A stretch of DNA of 64,000 nt from Tritrichomonas foetus (lineage: Eukaryota > Parabasalia > Tritrichomonadida > Tritrichomonadidae). Made by a program: the position numbers and the translations under genes. Location of the stretch: NCBI GenBank assembly GCA_001839685.1, contig MLAK01000671.1:108883-172882 (forward strand), given 5' to 3'. The stretch's first letter is position 1, and each line of letters begins with the position of its first letter. Of this stretch, positions 11,298-20,004 are shown piece by piece. Under the pieces are notes generated by a model. The model was not told where the DNA came from, searched no databases, and was given only the letters and a program-made list of their open reading frames with translations.

Positions 11298-12359
11298 TCA
11301 TTGTCTATCAATTTCCTCAACAAGTTCTTTTTCTTCATTTGCCAAAGCCTCACATTGAAGCTTATAATCTTCGCCAAGTCTGATGATCATGAATGTACCT
11401 TCTTGAGAAGTTACAATGAGTGTCATTCCGTCTGGAGTAAAGACGACATCATTAACAGGTGATTTGAAAACCTTCATTGAAGCAAACTCATCCTGGAAGA
11501 TGAGATTGAAGAAGTTGATAGTGAAATCTGTACTACCAAAGTTGGTTGAAGCGACATTCTTCTTATCAGCTGAAGAAGCAAGAACGATGTGATTTGCAAT
11601 TGGTGAAAGTGCGGCAGAACTGACCAAGAAGGAGTGTGGGAATGTACCAAGCTTTTCAAAGCTATCAACTGCCCAAGTTGATGCTGTTGTATCTGCAGAA
11701 GCAGTAGCAAAGAATTTTCCATCCCAGGATTTTCTAATTGAGTTGATGGGTCCACGATGAGCATTGACGGTTTTCTTGATCATTTGACGGCTGTCGGGTG
11801 AGTTCTTTTGATATTCTTCTGTATCTACAAGAAGAAGTTTTCCATCAATATCGCCACAAATTATCTGGGAATCTGATGCATATAAAATGCAATTGATTCC
11901 ACGTTCGAAAGTCATGGTACATTTCTCAGTCACTTTACCGCTATCAAGTAGTAAGTGGTAGACGTGAAGAATTGGATCCTGCTTCATTTGTGTGGAAGTG
12001 ACAACAGCGATATAATTTAATGGGCCAACGCAGCAACAGCGAAGGAGCATACCGACGTCGATTCTCATTTTGACATTACCTGACTCAATTTCGTGGACGA
12101 AAACGACACCTTGGGCACCGACCGATATTATATACCTCGACTTTGAATCGATATCGAAATCTTCAATAATACCTTCATGACCTTCGTAAATTTTAAAGCA
12201 GCATTCGGTGAATAAGTTATAGCCATAAATATTATTTCCTGATGCAACAAAAAGAAGGTCTCCTTCTGTGTTAACGACGGCTTTGTTGCATGATTTAAGT
12301 CCTGGCTGGAAGATTGTTCCTCGAGAGTGTGAACCGCGGAATTTCGCGATTGGATCCAT
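11298..12359 (-). CDS. EIF3I: eIF3 subunit i (WD40 protein)
   Basis: A 353-residue WD40 propeller matching eIF3i (yeast TIF34, TRIP-1). The most diagnostic stretch is near residue 250-310: SSAALSPIANHIVLASS, then an FFNLIFQDEFASMK block and SPVNDVVFTPDG, which parallels the 'NSAALSP..DHVVLGGG' and 'HFGPINSVAFHPDG' of known eIF3i. It is an eIF3 scaffold subunit that helps load mRNA onto the 40S ribosome. The frame stays open 11 codons upstream, but only to a TTG; I choose the ATG at 12359, whose product begins MDPIAKFRG, similar to the MKPILLQGH start of animal eIF3i. The leader reads GGCCAAAAAGACATT before the ATG. Slightly longer than the ~325-347 residues usual. Confidence 0.88.
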   Translation of the reverse strand: MDPIAKFRGSHSRGTIFQPGLKSCNKAVVNTEGDLLFVASGNNIYGYNLFTECCFKIYEGHEGIIEDFDIDSKSRYIISVGAQGVVFVHEIESGNVKMRIDVGMLLRCCCVGPLNYIAVVTSTQMKQDPILHVYHLLLDSGKVTEKCTMTFERGINCILYASDSQIICGDIDGKLLLVDTEEYQKNSPDSRQMIKKTVNAHRGPINSIRKSWDGKFFATASADTTASTWAVDSFEKLGTFPHSFLVSSAALSPIANHIVLASSADKKNVASTNFGSTDFTINFFNLIFQDEFASMKVFKSPVNDVVFTPDGMTLIVTSQEGTFMIIRLGEDYKLQCEALANEEKELVEEIDRQ

Positions 12360-13032
12360 AATGTCTTTTTGGCCTGTGTTATTTTTTCTCAATTTCTAAC
12401 CATGCCATCTGGTCGGAAACAAAAGTTAAACTTTTTGATAGAGTGAAAAAGTAGAATCTTATTTCCGTGATATTTTCTCATCTCATCATTATTATCTCAA
12501 TAACACCATAATAATGATAATAATTTCATCTACATACCTGGATATTTTCATATATTAAACAAATTGTTATAATTTGTAATTTAATTTATATTAAATGTAT
12601 TTAATTTCTTAATTTGTAGAGTGTCTCTGTTTCATTCAATATATAGAAGCAGAATTGATCATATTTTCTCTTCTTCTCCTACTTCACCAATTCATTGCGA
12701 TGATATTTACCGATGAGATGAAAGCACAAATCAATAGGAATTTTGTATTTGCATAACCCTATATATAATTTTGAACAAGGAAAATAGATATTATAATCAT
12801 ATCATTCACGAATCAAAATGATTGTCCAAAAATTTCTCAAACGTATAAAACAGTTGACCCTTAAGATAAAAATCTAATCCAAAATGGGCAAAACTTCTCG
12901 CGGTAATAATCACCGGCAATTACCATCAAATTTGACTATATTATTGAAAAAATTCTGTTGATGTTCAATCTTTTTCAAAGAAAGAATATAAAACTTGATC
13001 GTATCTAAAATTTCATTGTAACAAAATAAAGA
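12360..13032. promoter_or_regulatory. divergent intergenic (eIF3i / acyl-CoA synthetase promoters)
   Basis: The region separates two divergent genes and should hold both promoters. An AACTTTTT octamer is at 12429-12436, 69 bases from the eIF3i ATG. A TCATTG initiator-like site at 13013-13018 lies 18 bases before the acyl-CoA synthetase ATG (see separate entry). No reading frame of note. Confidence 0.5.
13013..13018 (+). promoter_or_regulatory. initiator-like TCATTG
   Basis: This matches the trichomonad initiator TCA(Y)(W), where A is the transcription start. It would give an 18-base leader before the ATG at 13033, within the short range known for trichomonads. Inferred, not tested. Confidence 0.4.
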
Positions 13033-14928
13033 ATGGGAGCAGATACTTCCTGCACAATTTCTAACACTGCTCCAAGTGAAGGAGAAACTCCAATAATCAG
13101 ATCTCCGAATTTTTCACCGAGTTCAAGCGAACGATTAATGTCTCGATTTCCAGATCTCCCTCAAGTTTCAACTATCTACGAACTTTTTGAGCATACAAAA
13201 CAAATAGCTCCTGAAAATCCATATTACGGCAAACGAGTTTTCGAAAATGGAAAATGGCAAGATCGATTTGAATACATCAACCGAACTCAATTTGCAGAGC
13301 TTAGAGATGCTGTTGGATCATTTCTAATTAAAAATGGAGCCGAATTTGGCGGACATATTGGAATACTGTCATATAATCGAATTGAATGGGTTGTTGCGCA
13401 ACATGTCTGCTTTGCTTATGGATTTGTCCCTGTTCCAATTTATGATACTTTTGGATGGGAAAATATTAAGTATATTGTTAACCATTCAAATTTGAAGTTT
13501 GTTTTTGTTGTCTCTTCAAAATTAAATGACTTGCTTAAATTGAATTGTGATACAATTCAACATATTATTGTTTTCGATGCTGAAGAGAATCCGTATGATC
13601 CTGTTAATACGCCAACAACATTAACCAGAATTTCTAAATGGGATGATGTGATAAAATTTTCGGAAAGGTTTCCAAAACGGCCACCAACTGCTGATACGCC
13701 TGCTTCAATCATGTATACAAGTGGGACTACTGGAAAGCCAAAAGGTTGTGTAATGACACATGCCAATTTCTTGGCAACAGCTTCATCATTTTATACTTTT
13801 GTGTATCCTTTCAAACAAGATGATTCAATGCTTTCCTATTTACCTTTAGCACATGTATATGAAAATGTTCTTCATGTAGTAGCAACAAAATGTTTAGGAG
13901 TGATTGCTTTCTATTCTGGTTCTGTTTCAAGGCTTGTTGAGGAGGTGGGAATTTTCCATCCAACTGTTCTTGTTGGTGTAACCAGAGTTTTTGAACGTGT
14001 GATGGAAGGAATTCAAAAAAAGATTAGCCAAAAGCCATTTCTAGTTCGAAGTTTATTTGCTACAGCATTTCATGTTAAATCATTTTTAACTGAGCATTTT
14101 AGAATCCAAAAATGTCCAATTGTTGATTTGGCTTTTTCACAAGTGAATGCAGCACTTGGCGGAAGAATGAATTTACTAATTTGTGGTGGTTCTGCTCTAC
14201 CCTCTGAGATCCAAAATTACCTAAAAATAGGTTGTAATGTTTCTTTCATTCAAGGATATGGTCTAACAGAAACAACTGCTGGAACTACAGTTCAAAAGTG
14301 TACAGATACAACTAATGGAAATGTTGGTGTTATTCTTGATTGTACTGAAGCGAAATTGCGTGACCTTCCTGAGTTTGGTTATTTTGCTAAAAATTTCCAA
14401 GGTGAATTATATGTGCGTGGACCTTCTGTATTTAAAGGGTACTATAATGATGAAGAAAGCACCAAAGCTGCACTCGATCCACAAGGATGGTTCAAAACTG
14501 GTGATATTTTCGAATTAACTAAAACTAGACAATTTAGAATGATTGGACGTGCAAAAGAACTGGTAAAATTATCACAAGGTGAATACATATCACTTTCTAA
14601 ATTAACTAATATTTATTCATCAGTTAAATATGTGAATCAAATTTACATTCATGCTGGACTTCAAAGCAGATTTTTAGTGGCTGTTGTTGTTTTAGATATG
14701 CACCAGGTTGGCTTTGATACAGTGACACCTCAAAGAATGGTGGAGTTATTGGATCAAAAAGCTAACGAGGCAAAGTTAAATGGATTCGAAAAAATTAAAG
14801 CTGTTCATTTAACAACTCAAGAATTTACAACAGAAAATGGAATGGTAACACCTTCATTAAAATTATGTCGTTTCAAAATTGAAAAAATGTATGAAAAGGA
14901 AATCAATGATCTTCTAAATAGAGTATAG
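13033..14928 (+). CDS. long-chain acyl-CoA synthetase (AMP-forming)
   Basis: A 631-residue member of the ANL adenylating superfamily, closest in layout to long-chain acyl-CoA synthetases (ACSL/LACS). Visible motifs: P-loop IMYTSGTTGKPKG at 226-238, YGLTET at 409-414 with the adenylate-contacting residues, WFKTGD at 486-491 with the ribose-binding aspartate, and the following GRAKELVKLSQGEYIS segment (the LACS form of the hinge/A8 motif). It should activate fatty acids to acyl-CoA using ATP. The N-terminus begins MGADTSC: glycine at 2, serine at 6 and cysteine at 7 fit an N-myristoylation/palmitoylation signal, which would tether the enzyme to membranes without a transmembrane helix. An initiator-like TCATTG lies 18 bases upstream. 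Confidence 0.93.
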   Translation: MGADTSCTISNTAPSEGETPIIRSPNFSPSSSERLMSRFPDLPQVSTIYELFEHTKQIAPENPYYGKRVFENGKWQDRFEYINRTQFAELRDAVGSFLIKNGAEFGGHIGILSYNRIEWVVAQHVCFAYGFVPVPIYDTFGWENIKYIVNHSNLKFVFVVSSKLNDLLKLNCDTIQHIIVFDAEENPYDPVNTPTTLTRISKWDDVIKFSERFPKRPPTADTPASIMYTSGTTGKPKGCVMTHANFLATASSFYTFVYPFKQDDSMLSYLPLAHVYENVLHVVATKCLGVIAFYSGSVSRLVEEVGIFHPTVLVGVTRVFERVMEGIQKKISQKPFLVRSLFATAFHVKSFLTEHFRIQKCPIVDLAFSQVNAALGGRMNLLICGGSALPSEIQNYLKIGCNVSFIQGYGLTETTAGTTVQKCTDTTNGNVGVILDCTEAKLRDLPEFGYFAKNFQGELYVRGPSVFKGYYNDEESTKAALDPQGWFKTGDIFELTKTRQFRMIGRAKELVKLSQGEYISLSKLTNIYSSVKYVNQIYIHAGLQSRFLVAVVVLDMHQVGFDTVTPQRMVELLDQKANEAKLNGFEKIKAVHLTTQEFTTENGMVTPSLKLCRFKIEKMYEKEINDLLNRV

Positions 14929-15115
14929 AGTTTTTTCATAAATTTATTCTATGTAAATGAAGCTAAATAGTAAAAATACTTTTATTATTTGCGCTTGATT
15001 ATTTAATTTAAATTCGATTACTAATTTCTCTGAAGATTACTTACTGAGATGAAATTTCATCGTTATCATTCTAAGGAAAAAGATATAAATTATATAAAAA
15101 TATCTAGTTTAATGA
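14929..15115. other. 3' flank of acyl-CoA synthetase
   Basis: AT-rich DNA following the stop; nothing distinctive seen. Confidence 0.5.
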
Positions 15116-15481
15116 ATAAATATAATCCAAGACAAAGTATTAAAAAGAAGATCACAAGGATGGATACCAATATATTTGCGATTCTCTGAAATTGGAGAAG
15201 AAAAGAATTTATTAGCAGAATAAACAAGACAAACTGGAACAGTAACTATCTTTAAGAATAATAATGGCAGAATTGAGGAAATGGTTGTCGATATAAAAAG
15301 TGGAAATAAATACTAGCCAAGTGCACAGAAAGCTTGGAAAAATCCAACAGTTCCACCAAGTAGTATCACATTAATTGTGACTATCCAAGCTCGAAAAGTA
15401 ACAATAGGAAAGACACCTGTATATAATAATGTTGTCTGCCCAGGTGTGGAAGCAATTAAACGTATATCTAATAAAAATTAA
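15116..15481 (+). pseudogene. broken coding fragment, unknown family
   Basis: One reading frame keeps protein-like composition across about 120 codons but is interrupted by TAA at 15221 and TAG at 15314 before the final TAA at 15479. Between stops it encodes segments such as RRSQGWIPIYLRFSEIG, GTVTIFKNNNGRIEE, and WKNPTVPPSSITLIVTIQAR. The residue mix (W, P, G, V spread throughout) is unlike translated AT-rich spacer. I cannot name the family; it could be a decayed transposon gene or a member of a lineage-specific family. A second fragment follows at 15595. Confidence 0.45.
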
Positions 15482-15594
15482 CATAATATTAATGGACCTC
15501 ATAAGTCCCAACCATGTAAAACATTTTTGGGAGATGATTTTTGATCAATCATTTTAATTATTTTCTTTTTAATATCCAAAAAATCATGTTGTAA

Positions 15595-15771
15595 AGTTTC
15601 CCAGACAGTATCCGTCAAAAGAGAGATTCTTCATCCATATGGATAAAAGGTGAAGAATCACGATTAATACTGTTTACTGGAAATTCTAAAAAAGAGAATG
15701 GCAGATTTATTTTACCTATGATCAGTGATCGCAAATTCACATTGAATATGCAGGCAATAAAACTATGGTAA
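15595..15771 (+). pseudogene. second broken coding fragment, unknown family
   Basis: An open stretch of 58 codons between a TAA at 15592 and TAA at 15769, with no ATG near its start. It encodes SSSIWIKGEESRLILFTG followed by KENGRFILPMISDRKFTL, again protein-like in composition. It is in a different frame from the fragment ending at 15481, consistent with one decayed gene with several indels, or with two neighbouring remnants. Confidence 0.4.
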
Positions 15772-15780
15772 ATGTATTTC

Positions 15781-15899
15781 ATAATTTAATTCATTCGTAA
15801 TGTTTGCCTTCAAAATAATTTAATTCATTCGTAATACAACTCCATAACATTGAAAGTATTATTTTATGATTTTTATCAAGAACTATTTTGAAGGCAAAC
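15781..15899. repeat. 21-base direct repeat and 16-base inverted repeat
   Basis: ATAATTTAATTCATTCGTAAT occurs at 15781-15801 and again at 15815-15835. The intervening GTTTGCCTTCAAAATA (15802-15817) returns in reverse complement at 15884-15899. This could fold into a hairpin with a ~66-base loop. It directly follows the broken fragments, so it may be the end of a decayed mobile element. Confidence 0.7.
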
Positions 15900-16286
15900 A
15901 ACAGTATAAAAAATATGCATTTCAATATCGATGTTTTTCATCATTATTCCGATGTTCATATCTGCTACTTTATAAGAAACATTCCTCATTTTTCATATAC
16001 AATTTCCAGAATGGTGATCAAATTAATGATTTGATGTTTTCCTGATCATATTTTTATCTGAAAAAAAGGGTAATCACATAATGCGATTCACATTGCACTC
16101 ACTTACCAAACTATCAATTTTTCAATCAAATGAAATCATGAAGATCACAAAAATCACCATTACTAATCAGAAAAATTAAATAAAATAAAATATAAAAGAT
16201 ATCATTTAAGTTTGTTTAAGACAGATAATTCTATTACTTATTGTAATTTTGTGTTTCACTCCTAGAAGGAAAAAAAGAAAAAATAT
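15900..16286. other. intergenic, no gene seen
   Basis: AT-rich spacer leading to the 3' end of the minus-strand gene at 16287. No feature recognised. Confidence 0.5.
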
Positions 16287-16673
16287 TTAAATGGTATTTA
16301 CATCTTGTTCGATAGGTTTGTAAAATGCCTTTGGGAATCCGTTGTTCGGTGATATAATGCATATTTGGCCGGGAAGAAGAGGTTTTGCTTGATCAGATCG
16401 TTCATATAAAATAATTTCTTGACTTGATGGCGGAATTTTTTTAATCGTTAGCGCGCCATTTTCATCGGTAACATCAAGTTCGACGAGAGATGTTGTGCAA
16501 CGAGGTGATAATTCGGGAGGAAGCTGGCAATTGATCGAATATATAGCTGATGAAGTCGGTGTTTTGGATTTTTGTTGTGGTATTTTATCTAGTCCGTAAA
16601 ATCTGTCAAGGTCTTCCGCTGTTTCTGCCAAGAAAACATTGGTGGCAAGTTGTAAAGGCAAAATAGAAAACAT
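16287..16673 (-). CDS. hypothetical protein, 128 aa
   Basis: A 128-residue protein with a good ATG and balanced amino-acid composition (proline-rich, e.g. QLPPELSPRC and KIPPSSQEI), so likely real. No signal peptide of usual form, although the first 15 residues (MFSILPLQLATNVFL) are hydrophobic. I do not recognise a family. It is divergent from the FOP-like gene at 16911, sharing a 237-base intergenic region with an AAAAAGTT octamer at 16789-16796 roughly midway. Confidence 0.6.
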   Translation of the reverse strand: MFSILPLQLATNVFLAETAEDLDRFYGLDKIPQQKSKTPTSSAIYSINCQLPPELSPRCTTSLVELDVTDENGALTIKKIPPSSQEIILYERSDQAKPLLPGQICIISPNNGFPKAFYKPIEQDVNTI

Positions 16674-16788
16674 TATGTTTTTGAACGCCTCACAAAATTT
16701 GTAAACTCTAAAATCTACAATTCACATCTCTGACTTTTTCCGTGTTTATCTGGCTCGAAGAAATGAATTAAAGACTTTATAAATTCGG

Positions 16789-16796
16789 AAAAAGTT
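16789..16796 (+). promoter_or_regulatory. AAAAAGTT octamer between divergent genes
   Basis: The octamer is nearly equidistant (about 115 bases) from the two divergent starts at 16673 and 16911. A shared promoter role is inference. Confidence 0.3.
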
Positions 16797-16910
16797 GATG
16801 TTTGAAACGAGGAAAATTTTTATTTCACCTATGAATTTCACCTTTGAATTTAGGAAGTTGTGATTTATTTTTTTTTCACATCAACAGCCGTTTATTTCTT
16901 CTAAAATATT

Positions 16911-17456
16911 ATGAAGGGAAGAGGAAAGAAAACATCAGAAGAAGCAAAGTTCAACCAGAAAGTTATGCGAAATCTTGAAGAATCAGGAGCCGTGAATTAT
17001 TTATCAGCCGGAATGTTTTCGCGCCTCGCACAATGTGCAAATTCTCCCCAACATAAAGATTTTATCATTTCATCAGATATCCAACCACCAAAATCAGTAT
17101 CCGAATTAATTGCAGCACGACTTGTCTTTGAATACCTCGTCGATCACAGATTAGTTTTATCTAGAGACTCTTTGACAAGCGAAATCGATAGTGATGCATA
17201 TTCGTCAAAAACAACAGCCTCACTTGCGCCACTTCAACTGCCAAATAACAGTGATGTAATATATCAATTATTGGAGATTCATAAAGAGCTTGCACCGCCA
17301 CCATCAACAAAAAGCAGAAGCATTAGGCAAGATGATTTGGAGACACCAAGCGGAAATAAAAAGGGCTCAGTTCGCTCTGCGTCACATACAAAGAAATCAG
17401 GGAAAGGAACATCGTCACGCAAACGCCACAATGCGCGAAAATCATCCAATGATTAA
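16911..17456 (+). CDS. FOP/CEP20-like LisH protein, candidate centrosome/basal body factor
   Basis: A 181-residue protein. Residues ~15-95 resemble the N-terminal dimerisation region plus LisH motif of FOP (CEP43), FOR20/CEP20 and OFD1: a first helix of the form 'MRNLEESGAVNYLSAGMFSRL', then 'SELIAARLVFEYLVDHRLVLS' followed by TSEI, matching the LisH pattern of an aliphatic helix, EYL, a short turn and a terminal acidic residue. These proteins sit at centrosomes or basal bodies and are needed for cilium/flagellum assembly, plausible in a multiflagellate. The tail from ~125 is basic and Ser/Lys-rich. Assignment is by pattern only, and other LisH proteins are possible. Confidence 0.5.
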   Translation: MKGRGKKTSEEAKFNQKVMRNLEESGAVNYLSAGMFSRLAQCANSPQHKDFIISSDIQPPKSVSELIAARLVFEYLVDHRLVLSRDSLTSEIDSDAYSSKTTASLAPLQLPNNSDVIYQLLEIHKELAPPPSTKSRSIRQDDLETPSGNKKGSVRSASHTKKSGKGTSSRKRHNARKSSND

Positions 17457-17529
17457 TAAACTTGTTATTCATTCTATTTTATAGCCTTGCTTTTTTCAAT
17501 TGATTTTTTCAAAAAGTCATGAGAAACCA

Positions 17530-18105
17530 TCAAAGAAAAGAGAAAGAAAGAAAGAACACAAACAAAGAGGAAAGAACACAAACAAAGAAAGAAAGAACAC
17601 AATCAAAGAAAGAAAGAACATAATCAAAGAAAGAAAGAANNNNNNNNNNNNNNNNNNNNNNNNNNNNNNNNNNNNNNNNNNNNNNNNNNNNNNNNNNNNN
17701 NNNNNNNNNNNNNNNNNNNNNNNNNNNNNNNNNNNNNNNNNNNNNNNNNNNNNNNNNNNNNNNNNNNNNNNNNNNNNNNNNNNNNNNNNNNNNNNNNNNN
17801 NNNNNNNNNNNNNNNNNNNNNNNNNNNNNNNNNNNNNNNNNNNNNNNNNNNNNNNNNNNNNNNNNNNNNNNNNNNNNNNNNNNNNNNNNNNNNNNNNNNN
17901 NNNNNNNNNNNNNNNNNNNNNNNNNNNNNNNNNNNNNNNNNNNNNNNNNNNNNNNNNNNNNNNNNNNNNNNNNNNNNNNNNNNNNNNNNNNNNNNNNNNN
18001 NNNNNNNNNNNNNNNNNNNNNCAAAGAAAGAAAGAACATAATCAAAGAAAGAAAGAACATAATCAAAGAAAGAAAGAAAGAACACAAACAAAGAAAGAAC
18101 ATAAA
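17530..18105. repeat. 21-base AAAG-rich minisatellite
   Basis: Tandem copies of a ~21-base unit (AAAGAAAGAAAGAACATAATC, with ACACAAAC variants) flank an unresolved gap on both sides. The unit length is a multiple of three, so the array reads open in one frame as a KERKNII-type repeat, but that frame starts only at a TTG and lies between two convergent genes, so I treat it as non-coding. The purine strand is continuous, which could favour triplex or slippage. Confidence 0.8.
17640..18021. other. assembly gap (382 N)
   Basis: Undetermined bases inside the minisatellite. The true array length is unknown. Confidence 0.99.
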
Positions 18106-18166
18106 TATGACATGAATACAAATAATTTATTTAGAAGAATGGAGACACTTATTAAATCACATTAAA

Positions 18167-19165
18167 TTATAACTCTGGTGGAAATGGATACTGGAATGGC
18201 AAAAAGAGAGAAATGATGTTGTATCTAATTTTCATGTTATCAAGAATTTTCATTGAAGCTTTTCTGCCCGTCATTATTTCATCCATTCTTTCGACATCTT
18301 TTTGCAATTTTTCGAATCCATCTTTCATTATTTTCTTCATAACAGTAACATAAAATTCTGCACCCGGGATTTTTTCCATTTGTGCAACTAATTCCTCTTT
18401 ATTTTTGGAGTCATTGAAAACTGCTGCAATTTTATATGCTTCATCAATAATTCCAGCATCATCAGATAATAATCCATCAAGCCCTCTGCTCGTACCGCAT
18501 TCATGATTAATGAAATGAAGAAGTGGTTCTTCCTTTCGAGCATCATGATAAATCATTTCGATGTTATTTTTGAATAATACCAAGTCTGAATTTGAGTTTC
18601 TTTCACACAGGTTATGATATTTAATACAATCTACTATTCCAAAAGATATGTTTTCTTCTGGCTCGAAAGCTCGTGCAAGTGACTTCACTATGTCTGCTAA
18701 GTAGCTGGGCGGATCATGAAAGAGAACAAATGAGCAATTTTGCTTTCGCAAAAATTTATAGTAATTCAAAGGGTTTAACTTTTTGACTGGTGCAGGTGGT
18801 CTTTTACTTGAAGTTTCTGTGATTTCTTCGATAAATGTGGTAAAACCGTCAGCCGTTCGCTCACCTTCATATGGAAATTGACGAGTTTGATTTTCGAGAA
18901 ACATAATTAGAGTAGGCGTTCCTGTGACATTATATTTCTCACATATGTTCGTATAGTCTGCGCAATTTACTCCACAAAAAGCGACATCGTCGAAAAATGC
19001 TGAAGCGTCTGTGAATGCCTTCTCCATTTCCAGGCAGTGAAAACAAGATGGTGAATAAAATTTGACAAAAGAATTTCTGCTGCCATTTAAATAATCGTCT
19101 TGATTGGTAGTTGTTATTTCGACATATTCGGATGAAATAAAGCGGATAAAAGCGAAAAGAATCAT
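18167..19165 (-). CDS. protein disulfide isomerase-like, thioredoxin fold plus ERp29-type C-terminal domain
   Basis: A 332-residue secretory-pathway protein. A short hydrophobic start (MILFAFIRFISS) should act as signal peptide. The first thioredoxin domain carries CFHC at 41-44 and the cis-proline loop TGTPT (Pro84). A second thioredoxin-like domain (~130-230) lacks a CxxC. Then comes the phrase HECGTSRGLDGLLSDDAGII, typical of the linker in PDIs that end in an ERp29-like helical D domain (~250-325, with KKIMKDG...RMDEIMTGR). The expected role is disulfide formation/isomerisation in the ER. The active site CFHC differs from the usual CGHC, which would alter redox potential. No KDEL-type tail is seen. 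The frame opens one codon earlier with TTG; I chose the ATG at 19165. Confidence 0.85.
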   Translation of the reverse strand: MILFAFIRFISSEYVEITTTNQDDYLNGSRNSFVKFYSPSCFHCLEMEKAFTDASAFFDDVAFCGVNCADYTNICEKYNVTGTPTLIMFLENQTRQFPYEGERTADGFTTFIEEITETSSKRPPAPVKKLNPLNYYKFLRKQNCSFVLFHDPPSYLADIVKSLARAFEPEENISFGIVDCIKYHNLCERNSNSDLVLFKNNIEMIYHDARKEEPLLHFINHECGTSRGLDGLLSDDAGIIDEAYKIAAVFNDSKNKEELVAQMEKIPGAEFYVTVMKKIMKDGFEKLQKDVERMDEIMTGRKASMKILDNMKIRYNIISLFLPFQYPFPPEL

Positions 19166-19284
19166 CAATGATTTCCAGTCTGTGACAAGGAAATTTTGAA
19201 TAAATGAGCTGGCCGGCTAATTAACTAATTTTTCAATGAAAAATATGTACGTTTGCATAAATCTTTACTTTTTTTCCTGTTCGT

Positions 19285-19641
19285 ATGAATTCGTTTAAAC
19301 CACAACAACATGTGAACCATCCTATGTTCAGACCAACACAGCTTTCAGATGCGTTACAGACAGAATTGGATATTATTTTGGCGACCACGAATGCTGAAGA
19401 AGAATTAGCACAACGAAAAACAGAAGTTAAATGCGCTTCAACAAGTGCAACTTTTAAACAAATACAATTTTACAGACGACAGCGAAAAGAAATCTTACAG
19501 AAATTGATAAAAGAAAAAAAAGAATATATCGAAATTCTCAAGCAAAAAATTGCAGATCTAGATAATAATAGATCAAGAATGCATGCTACAAATGATGAAT
19601 ATTCTCAACTTTCAGTTTCAGGCAATGATTATTCGGATTAA
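19285..19641 (+). CDS. small coiled-coil protein, unknown
   Basis: A 118-residue hydrophilic protein with a predicted coiled coil at ~60-95 (YRRQRKEILQKLIKEKKEYI, then EILKQKIADL). No family recognised. It is divergent from the PDI gene with a 119-base intergenic region, and a T-rich ACTTTTTTTCC tract sits 5-15 bases before the ATG. Likely real given the composition and a clean ATG. Confidence 0.55.
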   Translation: MNSFKPQQHVNHPMFRPTQLSDALQTELDIILATTNAEEELAQRKTEVKCASTSATFKQIQFYRRQRKEILQKLIKEKKEYIEILKQKIADLDNNRSRMHATNDEYSQLSVSGNDYSD

Positions 19642-20004
19642 TAATAATTATTTATTTAATAAATGTTATATTTCGATTAATTGATGTTATCATTTGTTAA
19701 TTTCTTTAAGGCAACAATTTAATTCTTTATTAGTCAAGTTTATTCAGACAATAACAAGAAAAGAGCTCATTTTCGTGATCTGATTGATAGACCAAATATA
19801 CTCTGAAAACATACGACAACAGTTTTCCGAATATCTTCACAGGAAAATATTTTTGATCATTATATAACTAAATTTCACTGTATTGTATCTTAAGTGTTCC
19901 ATTATTAAAATAATATAGTTTTTCTAAAAGGAGATGTTCAAAAATATGAAACTAAAGATTTCACCATATAAAGGCGAAAACTAAGGGCATTTTTTTCCCC
20001 TTTG
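19642..20004. other. intergenic, HMG gene promoter
   Basis: AT-rich spacer between two plus-strand genes. The last 20 bases are a T/C tract (TTTTTTTCCCCTTT) directly before the HMG-box ATG; its CCTTT resembles the M5 alternative initiator described in Trichomonas vaginalis. Nothing else seen. Confidence 0.4.

Noticed and set aside
17500..18165. long frame through the minisatellite and gap
   Set aside because: Starts at TTG, consists of simple repeat, includes undetermined bases, and lies between convergent genes.
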